The notes: generated by a model from the letters alone, not told the origin. 64,000 nt of DNA from Chitinophagaceae bacterium (GCA_018335935.1 JAGXRG010000013.1:124001-188000), one strand, 5' to 3'; positions 26,994-35,678 are shown, counted from the first letter of the stretch. A program made the numbers and translations.

Positions 26994-27569
26994 TTGAAAA
27001 AGATTTTTTTACTCAGTTCAATCCTTAGCTCAATTTTTACATTTGCACAAAAAAGAAATGCTCAATTTTCAATTGCAGCAGAAAGTGCAGTAATGGCCAC
27101 CAAACAAGCCTATAAAGTTTATAATTTAGGTTTTGGAGGAAGTGGTAAAATATTATTTCCAACCAATAAAAAAAACTTCATTACAGGCACTCTAGAATTG
27201 ATGGCTTTTTCTGGAAGATCTGGTCCAATTGGTGAAGTATTAAATGTTCAAGGGGCTCCAGCAAATATTAATGTTGCTCATCCCTCTCTAACTTTAATTG
27301 TACCTAAAGTAGGGTATAAGCTTTTTTTGAATAGCAAACTAAACTCTGAAATTGAAGCTGGCTATACGTTTGCTTCTGTTAAAAAATTAGATAATAATAT
27401 TAAAGGAGATGTGGGTGGACTTTGTTTTTCTTTTGGACTTGGTTTTTTAGTAACTAAAAAATTAGACATTGGTTTACGCTACGAACAATTCGAAACAACT
27501 GCAAGTGAAAAAGATTTTACTTCTTTTGTTGCGTTGAGAACCTTGTTGAATATAGATTGGAAGAAGTAG
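26994..27569 (+). CDS. Small outer-membrane beta-barrel protein, paralogue 3 (divergent)
   Basis: The 191-residue frame begins with TTG at 26994; the N-terminus KKIFLLSSILSSIFTFAQ is a good signal peptide, and no ATG lies nearby. The body shows the same layout as the two upstream genes (YNLGFGGSGKILFPT, LIVPKVGYKLFLNSKLNSEIEAGYTFAS, KLDIGLRYEQFE). It lacks the ETGLPTGDF-type motif and is the most divergent copy. It ends two bases before an octamer-repeat region. Confidence 0.7.
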   Translation: MKKIFLLSSILSSIFTFAQKRNAQFSIAAESAVMATKQAYKVYNLGFGGSGKILFPTNKKNFITGTLELMAFSGRSGPIGEVLNVQGAPANINVAHPSLTLIVPKVGYKLFLNSKLNSEIEAGYTFASVKKLDNNIKGDVGGLCFSFGLGFLVTKKLDIGLRYEQFETTASEKDFTSFVALRTLLNIDWKK

Positions 27570-27578
27570 GTTATTTAG

Positions 27579-27650
27579 TTGATTAGTTGATTAGTTGATT
27601 AGTTGATTAGTTGATTAGTTGATTAGTTGATTGGTTGATTGGTTGATTAG
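27579..27650. repeat. 8-bp tandem repeat TTGATTAG (9 copies)
   Basis: Nine contiguous units: seven TTGATTAG and two TTGATTGG, with exact 8-base spacing. It starts nine bases after the stop of the third barrel gene, in the convergent spacer with ribF. It differs in unit length from the 7-bp arrays elsewhere. Confidence 0.95.
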
Positions 27651-27683
27651 TTAATTTGGAATTGGGGATTGGGAATTTGTTGT

Positions 27684-27768
27684 CGTCCTTTCGAATTCCG
27701 ATTCATTCGGAATGAGAAATCTGTTTGTTAAACGAAAATAAGATTTCTCGTTCGTTCCTCACCAAGAC
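27684..27768. repeat. Interspersed double-hairpin repeat, copy 1
   Basis: ATTCCGA-TTCAT-TCGGAAT forms one hairpin, and GAATGAGAAATCT pairs with AGATTTCTCGTTC across a variable ~20-base loop to form a second. The copy lies just outside the ribF stop. Two more copies are at 34961 and 35061. Confidence 0.85.
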
Positions 27769-27770
27769 AA

Positions 27771-28709
27771 TTAAGCCAAAGCTTTCTCACAATTCACCTG
27801 ATCAATAGCAAGCTGATTTTTTAGGGCTTCCAAACCATTCAAAGGCATATCACCTCTAACATAAGCTATTACTTTAACCCTCATTGTGGCATCGTAAATA
27901 TCATCATCAAACTCAAAAATATTTACTTCTATTACTCTGCGTTTTCCATTTACTACTGGCCTACTTCCTATATACATCATCCCACCAAAAGATTGATGTG
28001 AATATGTATTGTTTTTTATTTCAACTTTTACTGCATATACACCATCTCCAGGTACTAATTTATCTTCATGATTTATCTGAATATTAGCTGTAGGGTAACC
28101 AATTGTTCTGCCAATCTGGTCTCCACGAATAATAGTTCCTTCAAAAAAATAAGGATACCCTAAAAGCTCAGTTGCTGTTTCAATTTCTTGATGCAATAAT
28201 GCTTTTCTTGCTCTGGTAGAACTTACAGCAGATTGTTCTAAAACTTGTTTAGGAATTTCTTTTACAAAAAATCCTAATCTTCTACCATATTCTTCCAACA
28301 ATTCATAATTACCTTTTCTCCCTTTTCCAAACTGATGATCGTAACCAATAATTAAAGTATGTGGTTGAAGTTTTTTGAAAAGAAAATTTACAATGTATTC
28401 ATCGGCTAACTGATTGGCAAAATTTTCATCAAATGGAACTACAACTAAATGATGAATACCTTCTGCTTCCAACAATTCAATTTTTTCTTCTAGAGTTGTT
28501 AGTAACATTACACCAGTTGTATCGCCAACAATATTTCTAGGATGAGGATGAAAAGTAACTACAACCGATTCTCCTTGTATAGCCTCCATCTCAGCTTTTA
28601 GTTGATGTAATATTTTTTTATGACCGGTATGAACACCATCAAAAGTTCCAATGGTGATTACAGCTTTATTAAAAACAGGTAATTGTTCAAGATTGTAATG
28701 AATCTTCAT
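27771..28709 (-). CDS. ribF: Bifunctional riboflavin kinase / FAD synthetase
   Basis: RibF phosphorylates riboflavin to FMN and adenylylates it to FAD. The 312-residue protein has an N-terminal nucleotidyltransferase domain (ITIGTFDGVHTGHKKIL near residue 18, YDHQFGKGRKGN, SSTRARKALL) and a C-terminal riboflavin kinase barrel (GTIIRGDQIGRTIGYPTANIQ near residue 190, GVYAV, FGGMMYIGSRP). It is 21 bases downstream of coaD, so the two cofactor genes form a minus-strand operon. Confidence 0.96.
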   Translation of the reverse strand: MKIHYNLEQLPVFNKAVITIGTFDGVHTGHKKILHQLKAEMEAIQGESVVVTFHPHPRNIVGDTTGVMLLTTLEEKIELLEAEGIHHLVVVPFDENFANQLADEYIVNFLFKKLQPHTLIIGYDHQFGKGRKGNYELLEEYGRRLGFFVKEIPKQVLEQSAVSSTRARKALLHQEIETATELLGYPYFFEGTIIRGDQIGRTIGYPTANIQINHEDKLVPGDGVYAVKVEIKNNTYSHQSFGGMMYIGSRPVVNGKRRVIEVNIFEFDDDIYDATMRVKVIAYVRGDMPLNGLEALKNQLAIDQVNCEKALA

Positions 28710-28730
28710 GTTGAAAAATAATTTAGAAGA

Positions 28731-29198
28731 TTACTTTAAAGAATTTGTAACCACATCATGCAAAAAAGGAGAAGCATTACCACCATTTTTAATAATATCT
28801 CTAACAATTGTAGAAGCTACTGAAGTAAACTTAGGTTCACCAGTTAAAAAAACTGTTTCAATATTTCTATCTAAAGTTCTATTAGCATCGGCAATAGTTT
28901 TTTCGTACTCAAAATCACTCACATATCTTATTCCTCTTAAAATAAATTGAGCACCAATTTTTTGGCAAAAATGAATCGTTAAACCTTCATAGGTAACACA
29001 TTCTACTCTATCATCATTTTTATAAATTTCATTTACCCAATCCATTCTTTGCTGAGCTGTAAACATGGGCGTTTTGCCAGTATTAAAACCAATTCCCACA
29101 ATAATTTTATCGAATAAAGGCAAAGCTCTATCAATAATATCTAAATGTCCCAATGTAACAGGATCGAAAGTTCCAGGGAAAAGACAAATTCTCTGCAT
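28731..29198 (-). CDS. coaD: Pantetheine-phosphate adenylyltransferase
   Basis: CoaD makes dephospho-CoA from 4'-phosphopantetheine and ATP. The start is set at 29198 (155 residues, MQRICLFPGTFDPVTLGHLDII), giving the usual family length. A longer in-frame extension would add 17 residues not typical of the family. The ATP-binding GTFDPVTLGH, LRGIRYVSDFEYE, and VASTIVRDI are diagnostic. First gene of the coaD-ribF operon. Confidence 0.95.
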   Translation of the reverse strand: MQRICLFPGTFDPVTLGHLDIIDRALPLFDKIIVGIGFNTGKTPMFTAQQRMDWVNEIYKNDDRVECVTYEGLTIHFCQKIGAQFILRGIRYVSDFEYEKTIADANRTLDRNIETVFLTGEPKFTSVASTIVRDIIKNGGNASPFLHDVVTNSLK

Positions 29199-29323
29199 AA
29201 TCTTTATAATTATCAGCGAAGTTATAGCTGTATGATGAGATAATATCAAGAATAAGTCACATATTCAATCACCTTTTACAGTTTAGTTAGCATATTAAAA
29301 GCATGTCTCCACACGTAAAAGAT

Positions 29324-29331
29324 TATCTTTG
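29324..29331 (+). promoter_or_regulatory. -7 promoter box of the DEAD-box helicase gene
   Basis: TATCTTTG matches TAnnTTTG exactly and lies 17 bases before the ATG at 29349. A matching -33 TTG is not seen at the expected spacing. Confidence 0.5.
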
Positions 29332-29348
29332 CACGAAATTTTTAAGAA

Positions 29349-31043
29349 ATGATAACATTTAGTGAGTTAGGTTTAGACGAGAGACTAGTTCAAGCAACCG
29401 ACTCTTTGGGTTATGTGAACCCAACACCCATTCAAGAAAAATCAATCCCTGTTTTATTAAGTGGAACAAAAGATATGATTGGTTTAGCACAAACCGGCAC
29501 AGGTAAAACTGCTGCATTTGGTTTGCCTTTATTACATTTAGTTGATGAAAAACAAAGAAACGCTCAAGCATTAATAGTTTGTCCAACCAGAGAACTGTGT
29601 TTACAAATTGTAAAAGAATTAGACTTGTTCAAAAAATTCATGCCCAGTATGAATGTTGTGGCAGTTTATGGAGGAGCAAGTATTGGCATGCAAATTCGTG
29701 ATTTAAAGAGAGGCGTTCAAATTGTAGTAGCCACTCCTGGTCGATTAATTGATTTAATAGAAAGAAAAGCCATCAATTTAGAAGAAATTAAATATGTGGT
29801 TTTAGACGAAGCAGATGAGATGCTTAACATGGGCTTTAAAGAAGATATTGAATTCATCTTACAAAACACCCCAAAAAAAGAAAGTACTTGGTTGTTTAGT
29901 GCAACTATGCCAGCTGAAATTAAAAGGGTGAGTAAGAAGTATATGAAAGATCCTTTTGAAATTACAGTAGGCAAAGTAAATACTGCAAACAAAAATATAG
30001 ATCATCAATATTTTGTAACACAAGCTCAGCATCGTTATGAAACTTTAAAACGTTTAATAGATTTTAATCCGGGCATGTATGGTATAATCTTTACTCGTAC
30101 TAAACTTGATGCTCAGAATATTGCAGAAAAGTTAACAAGAGAAGGATATGATATTGATGCATTACATGGAGACTTATCTCAACCTCAAAGAGATAAAGTA
30201 ATGAATGCTTTCAGAGATAAAACATTACAACTTTTAATTGCTACAGACGTTGCAGCACGTGGTATTGATGTAAAAGAAATTACTCACGTAATTAATTACG
30301 AATTACCAGATGATACCGAAGTGTATACACACAGAAGTGGAAGAACTGGTAGAGCAGGAAGTACTGGTGTTTGTATGAGTATAGTTCATGCAAGAGAATC
30401 TTTTAAATTGAAAAATATTGAAAGACTGATTCAAAGTCCGATTCATAAGTTAGAAATTCCAACAGGTAAAGATGTTTGTAGAAAGCAATTTTATCATTTC
30501 ATGGATAAACTATTACAAGTAGATATTAGCCATGGCGATTATGATTCTTACTTGCCTATGTTACAAGAAAAATTTGCAGATGTAAGTAAAGAAGATATTC
30601 TTAAAAGAATGGCTGCTACTGAGTTTGATAGGTTCTTGAAATATTATGAAAATAGTGAAGATTTAAATTTAAGAGAACAAAGAAGAGGTGATAATAGAAG
30701 AGAAAATACAAGAGAAAGGGGCAATTCAAGAATGGATGAAAGAGCAGGAAGAGGTAGAGAAAGTAGAGATGGAAGAGAACAACGTAATTTTAGTGGTGGA
30801 GGAAATACAACTAGATTGTTTGTAAATCTTGGCACCAAAGATGGTTTCTATAAATCTAGCTTTTTACAATTTGTTCTTGATATGAGTGATTTAAAGAAAG
30901 AAGTATTGGGTAAAATTGATATGAAGGAAATGAATAGCTGGATTGAGATTGATAGAAATGCTGCAGGTCAAATGATCAAAGCTATTGATGGTAAAAATTA
31001 TAGAGGTAGAAAAATTAGAATGAATGATGCTAACTCTCGTTAA
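29349..31043 (+). CDS. DEAD-box RNA helicase with DbpA-type RNA-binding domain
   Basis: The 564-residue protein has the two RecA domains of a DEAD-box helicase: LAQTGTGKTAAFGLPLL, VVLDEADEMLNMGF, LFSATMP and HRSGRTGRAGSTG. An Arg/Glu/Gly-rich linker follows at about residues 440-480 (RRGDNRRENTRERGNSR). The C-terminus is a DbpA/CsdA RNA-binding domain (TRLFVNLGTKDGFY). The best parallels are CsdA/DeaD, which act in ribosome assembly and cold adaptation. The linker looks disordered and could drive condensation. Confidence 0.92.
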   Translation: MITFSELGLDERLVQATDSLGYVNPTPIQEKSIPVLLSGTKDMIGLAQTGTGKTAAFGLPLLHLVDEKQRNAQALIVCPTRELCLQIVKELDLFKKFMPSMNVVAVYGGASIGMQIRDLKRGVQIVVATPGRLIDLIERKAINLEEIKYVVLDEADEMLNMGFKEDIEFILQNTPKKESTWLFSATMPAEIKRVSKKYMKDPFEITVGKVNTANKNIDHQYFVTQAQHRYETLKRLIDFNPGMYGIIFTRTKLDAQNIAEKLTREGYDIDALHGDLSQPQRDKVMNAFRDKTLQLLIATDVAARGIDVKEITHVINYELPDDTEVYTHRSGRTGRAGSTGVCMSIVHARESFKLKNIERLIQSPIHKLEIPTGKDVCRKQFYHFMDKLLQVDISHGDYDSYLPMLQEKFADVSKEDILKRMAATEFDRFLKYYENSEDLNLREQRRGDNRRENTRERGNSRMDERAGRGRESRDGREQRNFSGGGNTTRLFVNLGTKDGFYKSSFLQFVLDMSDLKKEVLGKIDMKEMNSWIEIDRNAAGQMIKAIDGKNYRGRKIRMNDANSR

Positions 31044-31088
31044 TTAATTTCAATATTAAATCTCTTTTTTATTTAGTGACCATTTTAC

Positions 31089-32165
31089 ATGGATAAACAA
31101 TCAGCAAATAATTTTTTCTTTCCTAAAGATGGATCTGCTGGAATTATTTCTGGTCCTTGTTCTGCTGAAACACGAGAACAAGTTATAGAAACTGCAACTC
31201 AATTAGCAGCATTAAAAAAAGTACATCTATTTAGAGCTGGAATTTGGAAACCAAGAACCCGACCAGGTATGTTTGAAGGTGTAGGTAGTATTGGACTTGA
31301 ATGGCTTTTAGATGCAAAGAAAATTACTGGTTTACCTACAACTGTTGAAGTAGCTACTGCTAAACAAGTAGAAGAAGCTTTAAAATATAATGTTGATGTA
31401 TTATGGATTGGTGCAAGAACAACAGTAAATCCTTTCAGTATTCAAGAATTATCTGATGCATTAGTTGGAGTTGATGTTCCAGTTTTAATTAAAAATCCTA
31501 TCAATCCAGATATTGAATTATGGCAAGGTGCTGTTGAAAGAATTGCAAAAGCTGGAATTCAAAAAATAGGATTAGTTCATCGTGGATTTTCTTCTTATGG
31601 AAATACAGTTTATAGAAATGCACCCATGTGGCATTTAGCTATTGAAATGAAGCGACGATTTCCTGAGTTAATATTCATTTGCGATCCAAGCCACATGGGT
31701 GGTAAAAGAGATTTATTGCAAGAACTTGCACAAAAAAGTATTGATCTAGGTTATGATGGTTTAATGATAGAAAGTCATGTAAACCCAAGTGAAGCTTGGA
31801 GTGATGCTGCTCAGCAAATTACTCCAACCAATTTAGATATATTACTTAACAATATTATTTGGAGAAGAACAACTCTTGATGTTGATGAGCAAAATGAGTT
31901 ACAAAAACTTCGTCAGCAAATTGATCAATTAGACGATGAATTATTACAAGTTTTAAGTAATAGAATGAAGATTACAGATTTAATTGGAGAATATAAAAAA
32001 GAAAATAATATTACCATTTTGCAAGCTCAACGATGGAATGATATTTTGCAAAGAGCTTTTGAAAAAAATGAATCTTTAGGTTTAAGTGATGAGTTTATTA
32101 AAAAGTATTTCGAAGCAGTACATTTAGAGAGTATTAATCATCAGAATAAAATCATGAATAGCTAA
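31089..32165 (+). CDS. Bifunctional DAHP synthase / chorismate mutase (type II)
   Basis: The first ~260 residues are a KDSA/aroF-type 3-deoxy-7-phosphoheptulonate synthase (SGPCSAETREQV, FRAGIWKPRTRPGMFEG, IKNPINPD, FICDPSHMGGKRD). Residues 275-358 are an AroQ chorismate mutase helix bundle (QKLRQQIDQLDDELLQVLSNRMKI). The fusion links the first step of the shikimate pathway to the first step of the Phe/Tyr branch and is typical of Bacteroidota, where it allows feedback control by prephenate. It is 11 bases before aroB. Confidence 0.92.
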   Translation: MDKQSANNFFFPKDGSAGIISGPCSAETREQVIETATQLAALKKVHLFRAGIWKPRTRPGMFEGVGSIGLEWLLDAKKITGLPTTVEVATAKQVEEALKYNVDVLWIGARTTVNPFSIQELSDALVGVDVPVLIKNPINPDIELWQGAVERIAKAGIQKIGLVHRGFSSYGNTVYRNAPMWHLAIEMKRRFPELIFICDPSHMGGKRDLLQELAQKSIDLGYDGLMIESHVNPSEAWSDAAQQITPTNLDILLNNIIWRRTTLDVDEQNELQKLRQQIDQLDDELLQVLSNRMKITDLIGEYKKENNITILQAQRWNDILQRAFEKNESLGLSDEFIKKYFEAVHLESINHQNKIMNS

Positions 32166-32176
32166 ACTTTGTTCAA

Positions 32177-33205
32177 TTGCAAGTTCAAAAACCATATCAA
32201 TACAAACAAATTCCTACACAATTTTATTTTGAAAGTAAATTCAATCAGTTAAAGAATATGGTTGATGCTTCAAATACAGTTATTATAACAGATGAAAATG
32301 TTTTTGAACATCATACATCAAAATTCAAAAACTTAAATACAATTGTTATTAAATCTGGAGAGCAGTTTAAAATTCAAAAAACTGTTGATAGTATTATTCA
32401 GCAATTGATTTTTTTTAAGGCAAATCGTTCAACAATTTTAGTTGGTATAGGTGGTGGAGTTGTAACCGACATTACAGGTTATGTTGCAAGTATTTTTATG
32501 CGTGGAATTGAATTTGGTTTTGTGCCAACAACTGTATTGGGGTTAGTTGATGCTAGTATTGGTGGCAAAAATGGAATTGATGTTGGAGAATTTAAAAATA
32601 TGGTAGGAACAATTCATCAACCAAAATTTATATTGCATGATATTACTTTTTTAAACACTTTACCCGAAAAAGAATGGCAGAATGGTTTTGCTGAAATAAT
32701 AAAACATACTTGTATTGGCAATAAAAAGATGTTTCAAGAACTTAATGGAAGAAATATTAAATATTATCGTTCAAAAAAAACTGCAACCAGTTTATTAATA
32801 CAACAAAATGCTAAACAAAAATTAAAAGTTGTTGCTGATGATGTTTTTGAAAAAGGTAATAGAAAACTCTTGAATTTTGGTCATACTTTAGGCCATGCCA
32901 TTGAAACGCCTTATAAACTTTCTCATGGTCAGGCAATAGCCATTGGGATGATGTTTGCTTGTAAAATATCTGAACAAATATTAAGATTAAAAGAAACTCA
33001 ATCAGTTGAAAAACTGTTGCAACAATATGGCTTGCCAACAGAATTAAAATTCAATCCTAAAAAAGTATTAGAACTTATTATCATGGATAAAAAAAGAGTT
33101 CAAGATGAAATTCAATTTGTGCTCTTAGAAAAAATTGGTAAGGCTGTGATTCAAAAAATTAGTCTCAATCAGTTAGAAAAAGCTCTTGTTGATTTTAGTG
33201 CTTAA
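32177..33205 (+). CDS. aroB: 3-dehydroquinate synthase
   Basis: AroB cyclises DAHP to 3-dehydroquinate, the second shikimate step, directly after the DAHP synthase gene. The start is TTG at 32177, since no ATG or GTG precedes the conserved part. The 342 residues contain the NAD site VGIGGGVVTDITGYVASIFMRG near residue 95, PTTVLGLVDASIGGKNGID, KHTCIG, and the zinc His segments NFGHTLGHAIE and LSHGQAIAIGM. The gene ends in an 11-base overlap with the convergent CoA-transferase gene. Confidence 0.94.
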   Translation: MQVQKPYQYKQIPTQFYFESKFNQLKNMVDASNTVIITDENVFEHHTSKFKNLNTIVIKSGEQFKIQKTVDSIIQQLIFFKANRSTILVGIGGGVVTDITGYVASIFMRGIEFGFVPTTVLGLVDASIGGKNGIDVGEFKNMVGTIHQPKFILHDITFLNTLPEKEWQNGFAEIIKHTCIGNKKMFQELNGRNIKYYRSKKTATSLLIQQNAKQKLKVVADDVFEKGNRKLLNFGHTLGHAIETPYKLSHGQAIAIGMMFACKISEQILRLKETQSVEKLLQQYGLPTELKFNPKKVLELIIMDKKRVQDEIQFVLLEKIGKAVIQKISLNQLEKALVDFSA

Positions 33206-34463
33206 ATCTTTCAAAAGATTGTTTGCTCAAATCCTCTCTATGATTAGGATGAGCAATATTAATAAGTGCTTTAGCTCTTTGTTCCATATTCATTCCAAAT
33301 AAATTTACTGCACCATATTCTGTAACAACCCAATGAATATGACCACGAGTGGTAACTACACCAGCACCGGGTTTTAATTGTGCAACTATTCTAGATATTC
33401 CCTTATGAGTAACAGAAGGCATGGCTATAATAGGTTTACCACCCAAAGAAAGTGCTGCTCCTCTTATAAAATCCATTTGCCCACCAATTCCTGAGTATTG
33501 ATAAGTACCAATAGAATCTGAACAAACCTGACCAGTTATATCTACTTCAATGGCACTGTTAATAGCAGTAACTTTTGGATTTTGGCTAAGGGTCCTAGGG
33601 TCATTAACAAAGTTGATATCTAGAGCTTTTATGAATGGATTATCATCTACAAAATCATACAATTGTCTTGTGCCCATAATGAAAGATGTAACACAGTATC
33701 CATTCACAATTTTCTTTTTACTATTATTGATAACTCCATTTTTTATGAGTGGAATAACGCCATCAGAAAACATTTCAGTATGCAAGCCTAAGTTTCTATG
33801 TGTTCCTAAATTTTTTAAAACAGCATCTGGTATACTTCCAATTCCTAATTGTAAAGTAGCACCATCTTCTACAAGCTCAGCAACAATTGCTCCAATTTTA
33901 TCAGTAATTTCAGTTGACTTATCAGCATAGTTGGTTTCTGGCAATTGCTCATCAACCCAAACTGCAGCATGAAATGAACTGAAAGGTACAAATGCATCTC
34001 CATGCACTCTAGGCATATTAGGATTCACTTGAGCTATTATTTTTTTGGCTGTTAATGTTGCAGCACGTGCAATATCAATAGAAGTTCCTAAAGAACAATA
34101 GCCATGTTTATCTGGTGGCGAAACTTGAATAATAGCCACATCAAGTGGTAAAATATTTCTAGAAAATAAAAGAGGAATTTCACTTAAGAAAACCGGGATA
34201 TAATCTCCTAATCCACTATTCACAGATTTACGATTACATTCAGAAACAAATAAGGAATTCATAAAAAAATGACCAGCTAATTCAGGGTTATTTAAGTTAA
34301 CTCCTTGCTGTGAAATGCTTACCAACTCTACGTTATGGAGTCTATGCTTTTGTTCTATCAGCTTATTAATTAGATGAATAGGAGTTGCAGCACTGCCATG
34401 TAAAAAAACTCTATTATTTGAGTGTACTAATTGTAAAGCTTCATCAGCCGAAATGTAATTCAT
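33195..34463 (-). CDS. Acetyl-CoA hydrolase/transferase family protein
   Basis: The 422-residue protein (ATG at 34463) belongs to the class I CoA-transferase family that includes 4-hydroxybutyrate CoA-transferase, acetyl-CoA hydrolase and succinyl-CoA:acetate CoA-transferase. Features are ATPIHLINKLIEQ, the GIGSIPDAVLKNLGTHRNLGLHTEMFSDG block near residues 205-235, and the C-terminal VTTRGHIHWVVTEYGAVNLFG. A TTG eight codons upstream is excluded because an AAACTTTGCC promoter-like box overlaps it. The acceptor acid cannot be read from sequence. Confidence 0.88.
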   Translation of the reverse strand: MNYISADEALQLVHSNNRVFLHGSAATPIHLINKLIEQKHRLHNVELVSISQQGVNLNNPELAGHFFMNSLFVSECNRKSVNSGLGDYIPVFLSEIPLLFSRNILPLDVAIIQVSPPDKHGYCSLGTSIDIARAATLTAKKIIAQVNPNMPRVHGDAFVPFSSFHAAVWVDEQLPETNYADKSTEITDKIGAIVAELVEDGATLQLGIGSIPDAVLKNLGTHRNLGLHTEMFSDGVIPLIKNGVINNSKKKIVNGYCVTSFIMGTRQLYDFVDDNPFIKALDINFVNDPRTLSQNPKVTAINSAIEVDITGQVCSDSIGTYQYSGIGGQMDFIRGAALSLGGKPIIAMPSVTHKGISRIVAQLKPGAGVVTTRGHIHWVVTEYGAVNLFGMNMEQRAKALINIAHPNHREDLSKQSFERFKH

Positions 34464-34602
34464 TTTTAAGTTTCTGTTGAATGGCAAAGTTTAGAAAATG
34501 TATGAAGTTTAAAAGTGATGAATATCATAACAAAAACTAACCTTAATTATTAAAATCAAATAACTAACCCGTTTTGTAATAACTTTAAATCTAAATTAGC
34601 AT

Positions 34603-34947
34603 ATGAAAAAAAGTATTTTAACAACTATCGCTATTCTGTCTTCATCAATTATTTTTAGTCAGATAAATATTTTAACAAAAGACACTACTAAACCAGTTCA
34701 AGTAGTAGAGACTGCATGTGGTCAATGTCAGCTTGGATTACCAGGTAAATCATGCGATTTAGCAGTAAGAATAAATGGCAAAGCTTATTTTGTTACAGGA
34801 ACTTCAATAGATGACCATGGAGATGCCCATGCTAATGATGGATTTTGTAATAAAATTAGAAAAGCAGAAGTTCAAGGAGAAATTAAAGATGAAAAATTTT
34901 TAGTAAGTTATTTTAAACTAATACAAGAAAAAAAAGCTGATAAGTAG
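34603..34947 (+). CDS. Small secreted Cys-rich protein (DUF6370-like)
   Basis: The 114-residue protein has a signal peptide (ILTTIAILSSSIIFSQ) and a short mature domain with ETACGQCQLGLPGKSCDLAVRI near residue 40, then FVTGTSIDDHGDAHANDGFCNKIRKA. Four Cys, two His and several Asp suggest metal binding or disulfides. It resembles what I know as DUF6370 proteins of Bacteroidota; this assignment is from memory and should be searched. Function unknown. It stands alone, followed by two interspersed repeats. Confidence 0.7.
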   Translation: MKKSILTTIAILSSSIIFSQINILTKDTTKPVQVVETACGQCQLGLPGKSCDLAVRINGKAYFVTGTSIDDHGDAHANDGFCNKIRKAEVQGEIKDEKFLVSYFKLIQEKKADK

Positions 34948-34960
34948 TTTTATTATCTCA

Positions 34961-35048
34961 TCATCTCGAATTCCGATTCATTCGGAATGAGAAATCTGTT
35001 GAATTGTGATAATGAGATTTCTCGTTCGTGGCCTCACTCGAAAAGACT
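34961..35048. repeat. Interspersed double-hairpin repeat, copy 2
   Basis: Same architecture as the copy at 27684: ATTCCGA-TTCAT-TCGGAAT, then GAATGAGAAATCT, a ~17-base loop, and AGATTTCTCGTTCGTGG. The ends TCTCGA and TCGAAAAGAC are roughly inverted. It lies 14 bases after the DUF6370-like gene and is followed 12 bases later by copy 3. Confidence 0.85.
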
Positions 35049-35060
35049 AGACCTATTGAA

Positions 35061-35150
35061 CGTCATTTCGAATTCCGACCCATTCGGAATGAGAAATCTG
35101 TTGAAGTTGTAATGATGAGATTTCTCGTTCGTGGCCTCACTCGAAAACAC
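35061..35150. repeat. Interspersed double-hairpin repeat, copy 3
   Basis: Third copy, in direct orientation to copy 2, with CGTCATTTCGAATTCC at the left end and GGCCTCACTCGAAAAC at the right. The apical loop of the first hairpin is changed to CCCAT, while the stem is intact, which argues that structure is kept. Confidence 0.85.
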
Positions 35151-35169
35151 GAAAATATCATCCCCAAAA

Positions 35170-35206
35170 CAAAAAAAGCCTAGTAAATAAATACTAAGCT
35201 TTTTTG
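35170..35206 (-). terminator. Terminator of tRNA-Leu
   Basis: On the minus strand AGCTTAGTA and TACTAGGCT form a 9-bp stem with one G-U pair, followed by seven T residues. The G-U pair is permitted only in the minus-strand transcript, supporting that orientation. Confidence 0.85.
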
Positions 35207-35292
35207 TGCCCCGGAACGGACTTGAACCGTTACGGACATTGCTGTCCACAGGATTTTAAGTCCTGCGTGTCTACCAATTCCACCACCAGGGC
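35207..35292 (-). tRNA. tRNA-Leu (anticodon TAA)
   Basis: The 86-base sequence folds with acceptor GCCCTGG/CCGGGGC and discriminator A. The anticodon stem is CAGGA/TCCTG with loop CTTAAAA and anticodon TAA. It has a long variable arm and a GGTTCAAGTCC T-arm. CCA is not encoded. It lies downstream of tRNA-Gly on the same strand, with a terminator between them. Confidence 0.95.
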
Positions 35293-35295
35293 GAT

Positions 35296-35329
35296 AAAAA
35301 AATCTTGTCACCATCAACAAGATTTTTTT
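35296..35329 (-). terminator. Terminator between tRNA-Gly and tRNA-Leu
   Basis: AATCTTGT and ACAAGATT form a perfect 8-bp stem flanked by A and T runs, so it could work in both directions. On the minus strand it lies just after the tRNA-Gly 3' end. Confidence 0.85.
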
Positions 35330-35330
35330 G

Positions 35331-35403
<73 letters not shown>

Positions 35404-35429
35404 TTGTTAAAGAACTTTTGTTCGGGGTG

Positions 35430-35458
35430 CAAAAATAGCCTCTCAAACTTTATAGCAA
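35430..35458 (-). promoter_or_regulatory. Promoter of tRNA-Gly
   Basis: On the minus strand, TTG (35458-35456), an 18-base spacer and TATTTTTG (35437-35430) match the Bacteroidota consensus. The box is followed by CACCCC, similar to other promoters here. Confidence 0.7.
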
Positions 35459-35477
35459 AATTTTTTTTCAAAAATTT

Positions 35478-35678
35478 TTATTTGTACTCTGGAGTATATT
35501 TTGTGCTTCCTTGTATTTCAATATCTGGTGTACCTTTATATCTTTCTTGATATAGTCTTACACTAGCACCAAATAAGAATGCTACAATTGTAAATACAGA
35601 TAAATAAAATACAAATCTTGATGAGTTTACCCAATTCTTGGTAAAATCTTTACTTTTTATTTCTTCTTGATGAGACAT
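35478..35678 (-). CDS. Small single-TM protein of unknown function
   Basis: The 66-residue product has a charged N-terminus (MSHQEEIKSKDFTKNW), one TM helix (FVFYLSVFTIVAFLFGASV, about residues 23-41), and a basic and polar tail. No family was recognised. Its ATG is well placed, and it fills the space between tRNA-Gly and the folate gene. A small membrane subunit or regulator is possible. Confidence 0.55.
   Translation of the reverse strand: MSHQEEIKSKDFTKNWVNSSRFVFYLSVFTIVAFLFGASVRLYQERYKGTPDIEIQGSTKYTPEYK

Noticed and set aside
34961-35150. Double-hairpin repeats as plain terminators
   Set aside because: They have no T run and occur in direct tandem, and one copy is next to a gene end on the opposite strand; an interspersed element fits better, though a terminator effect is possible.
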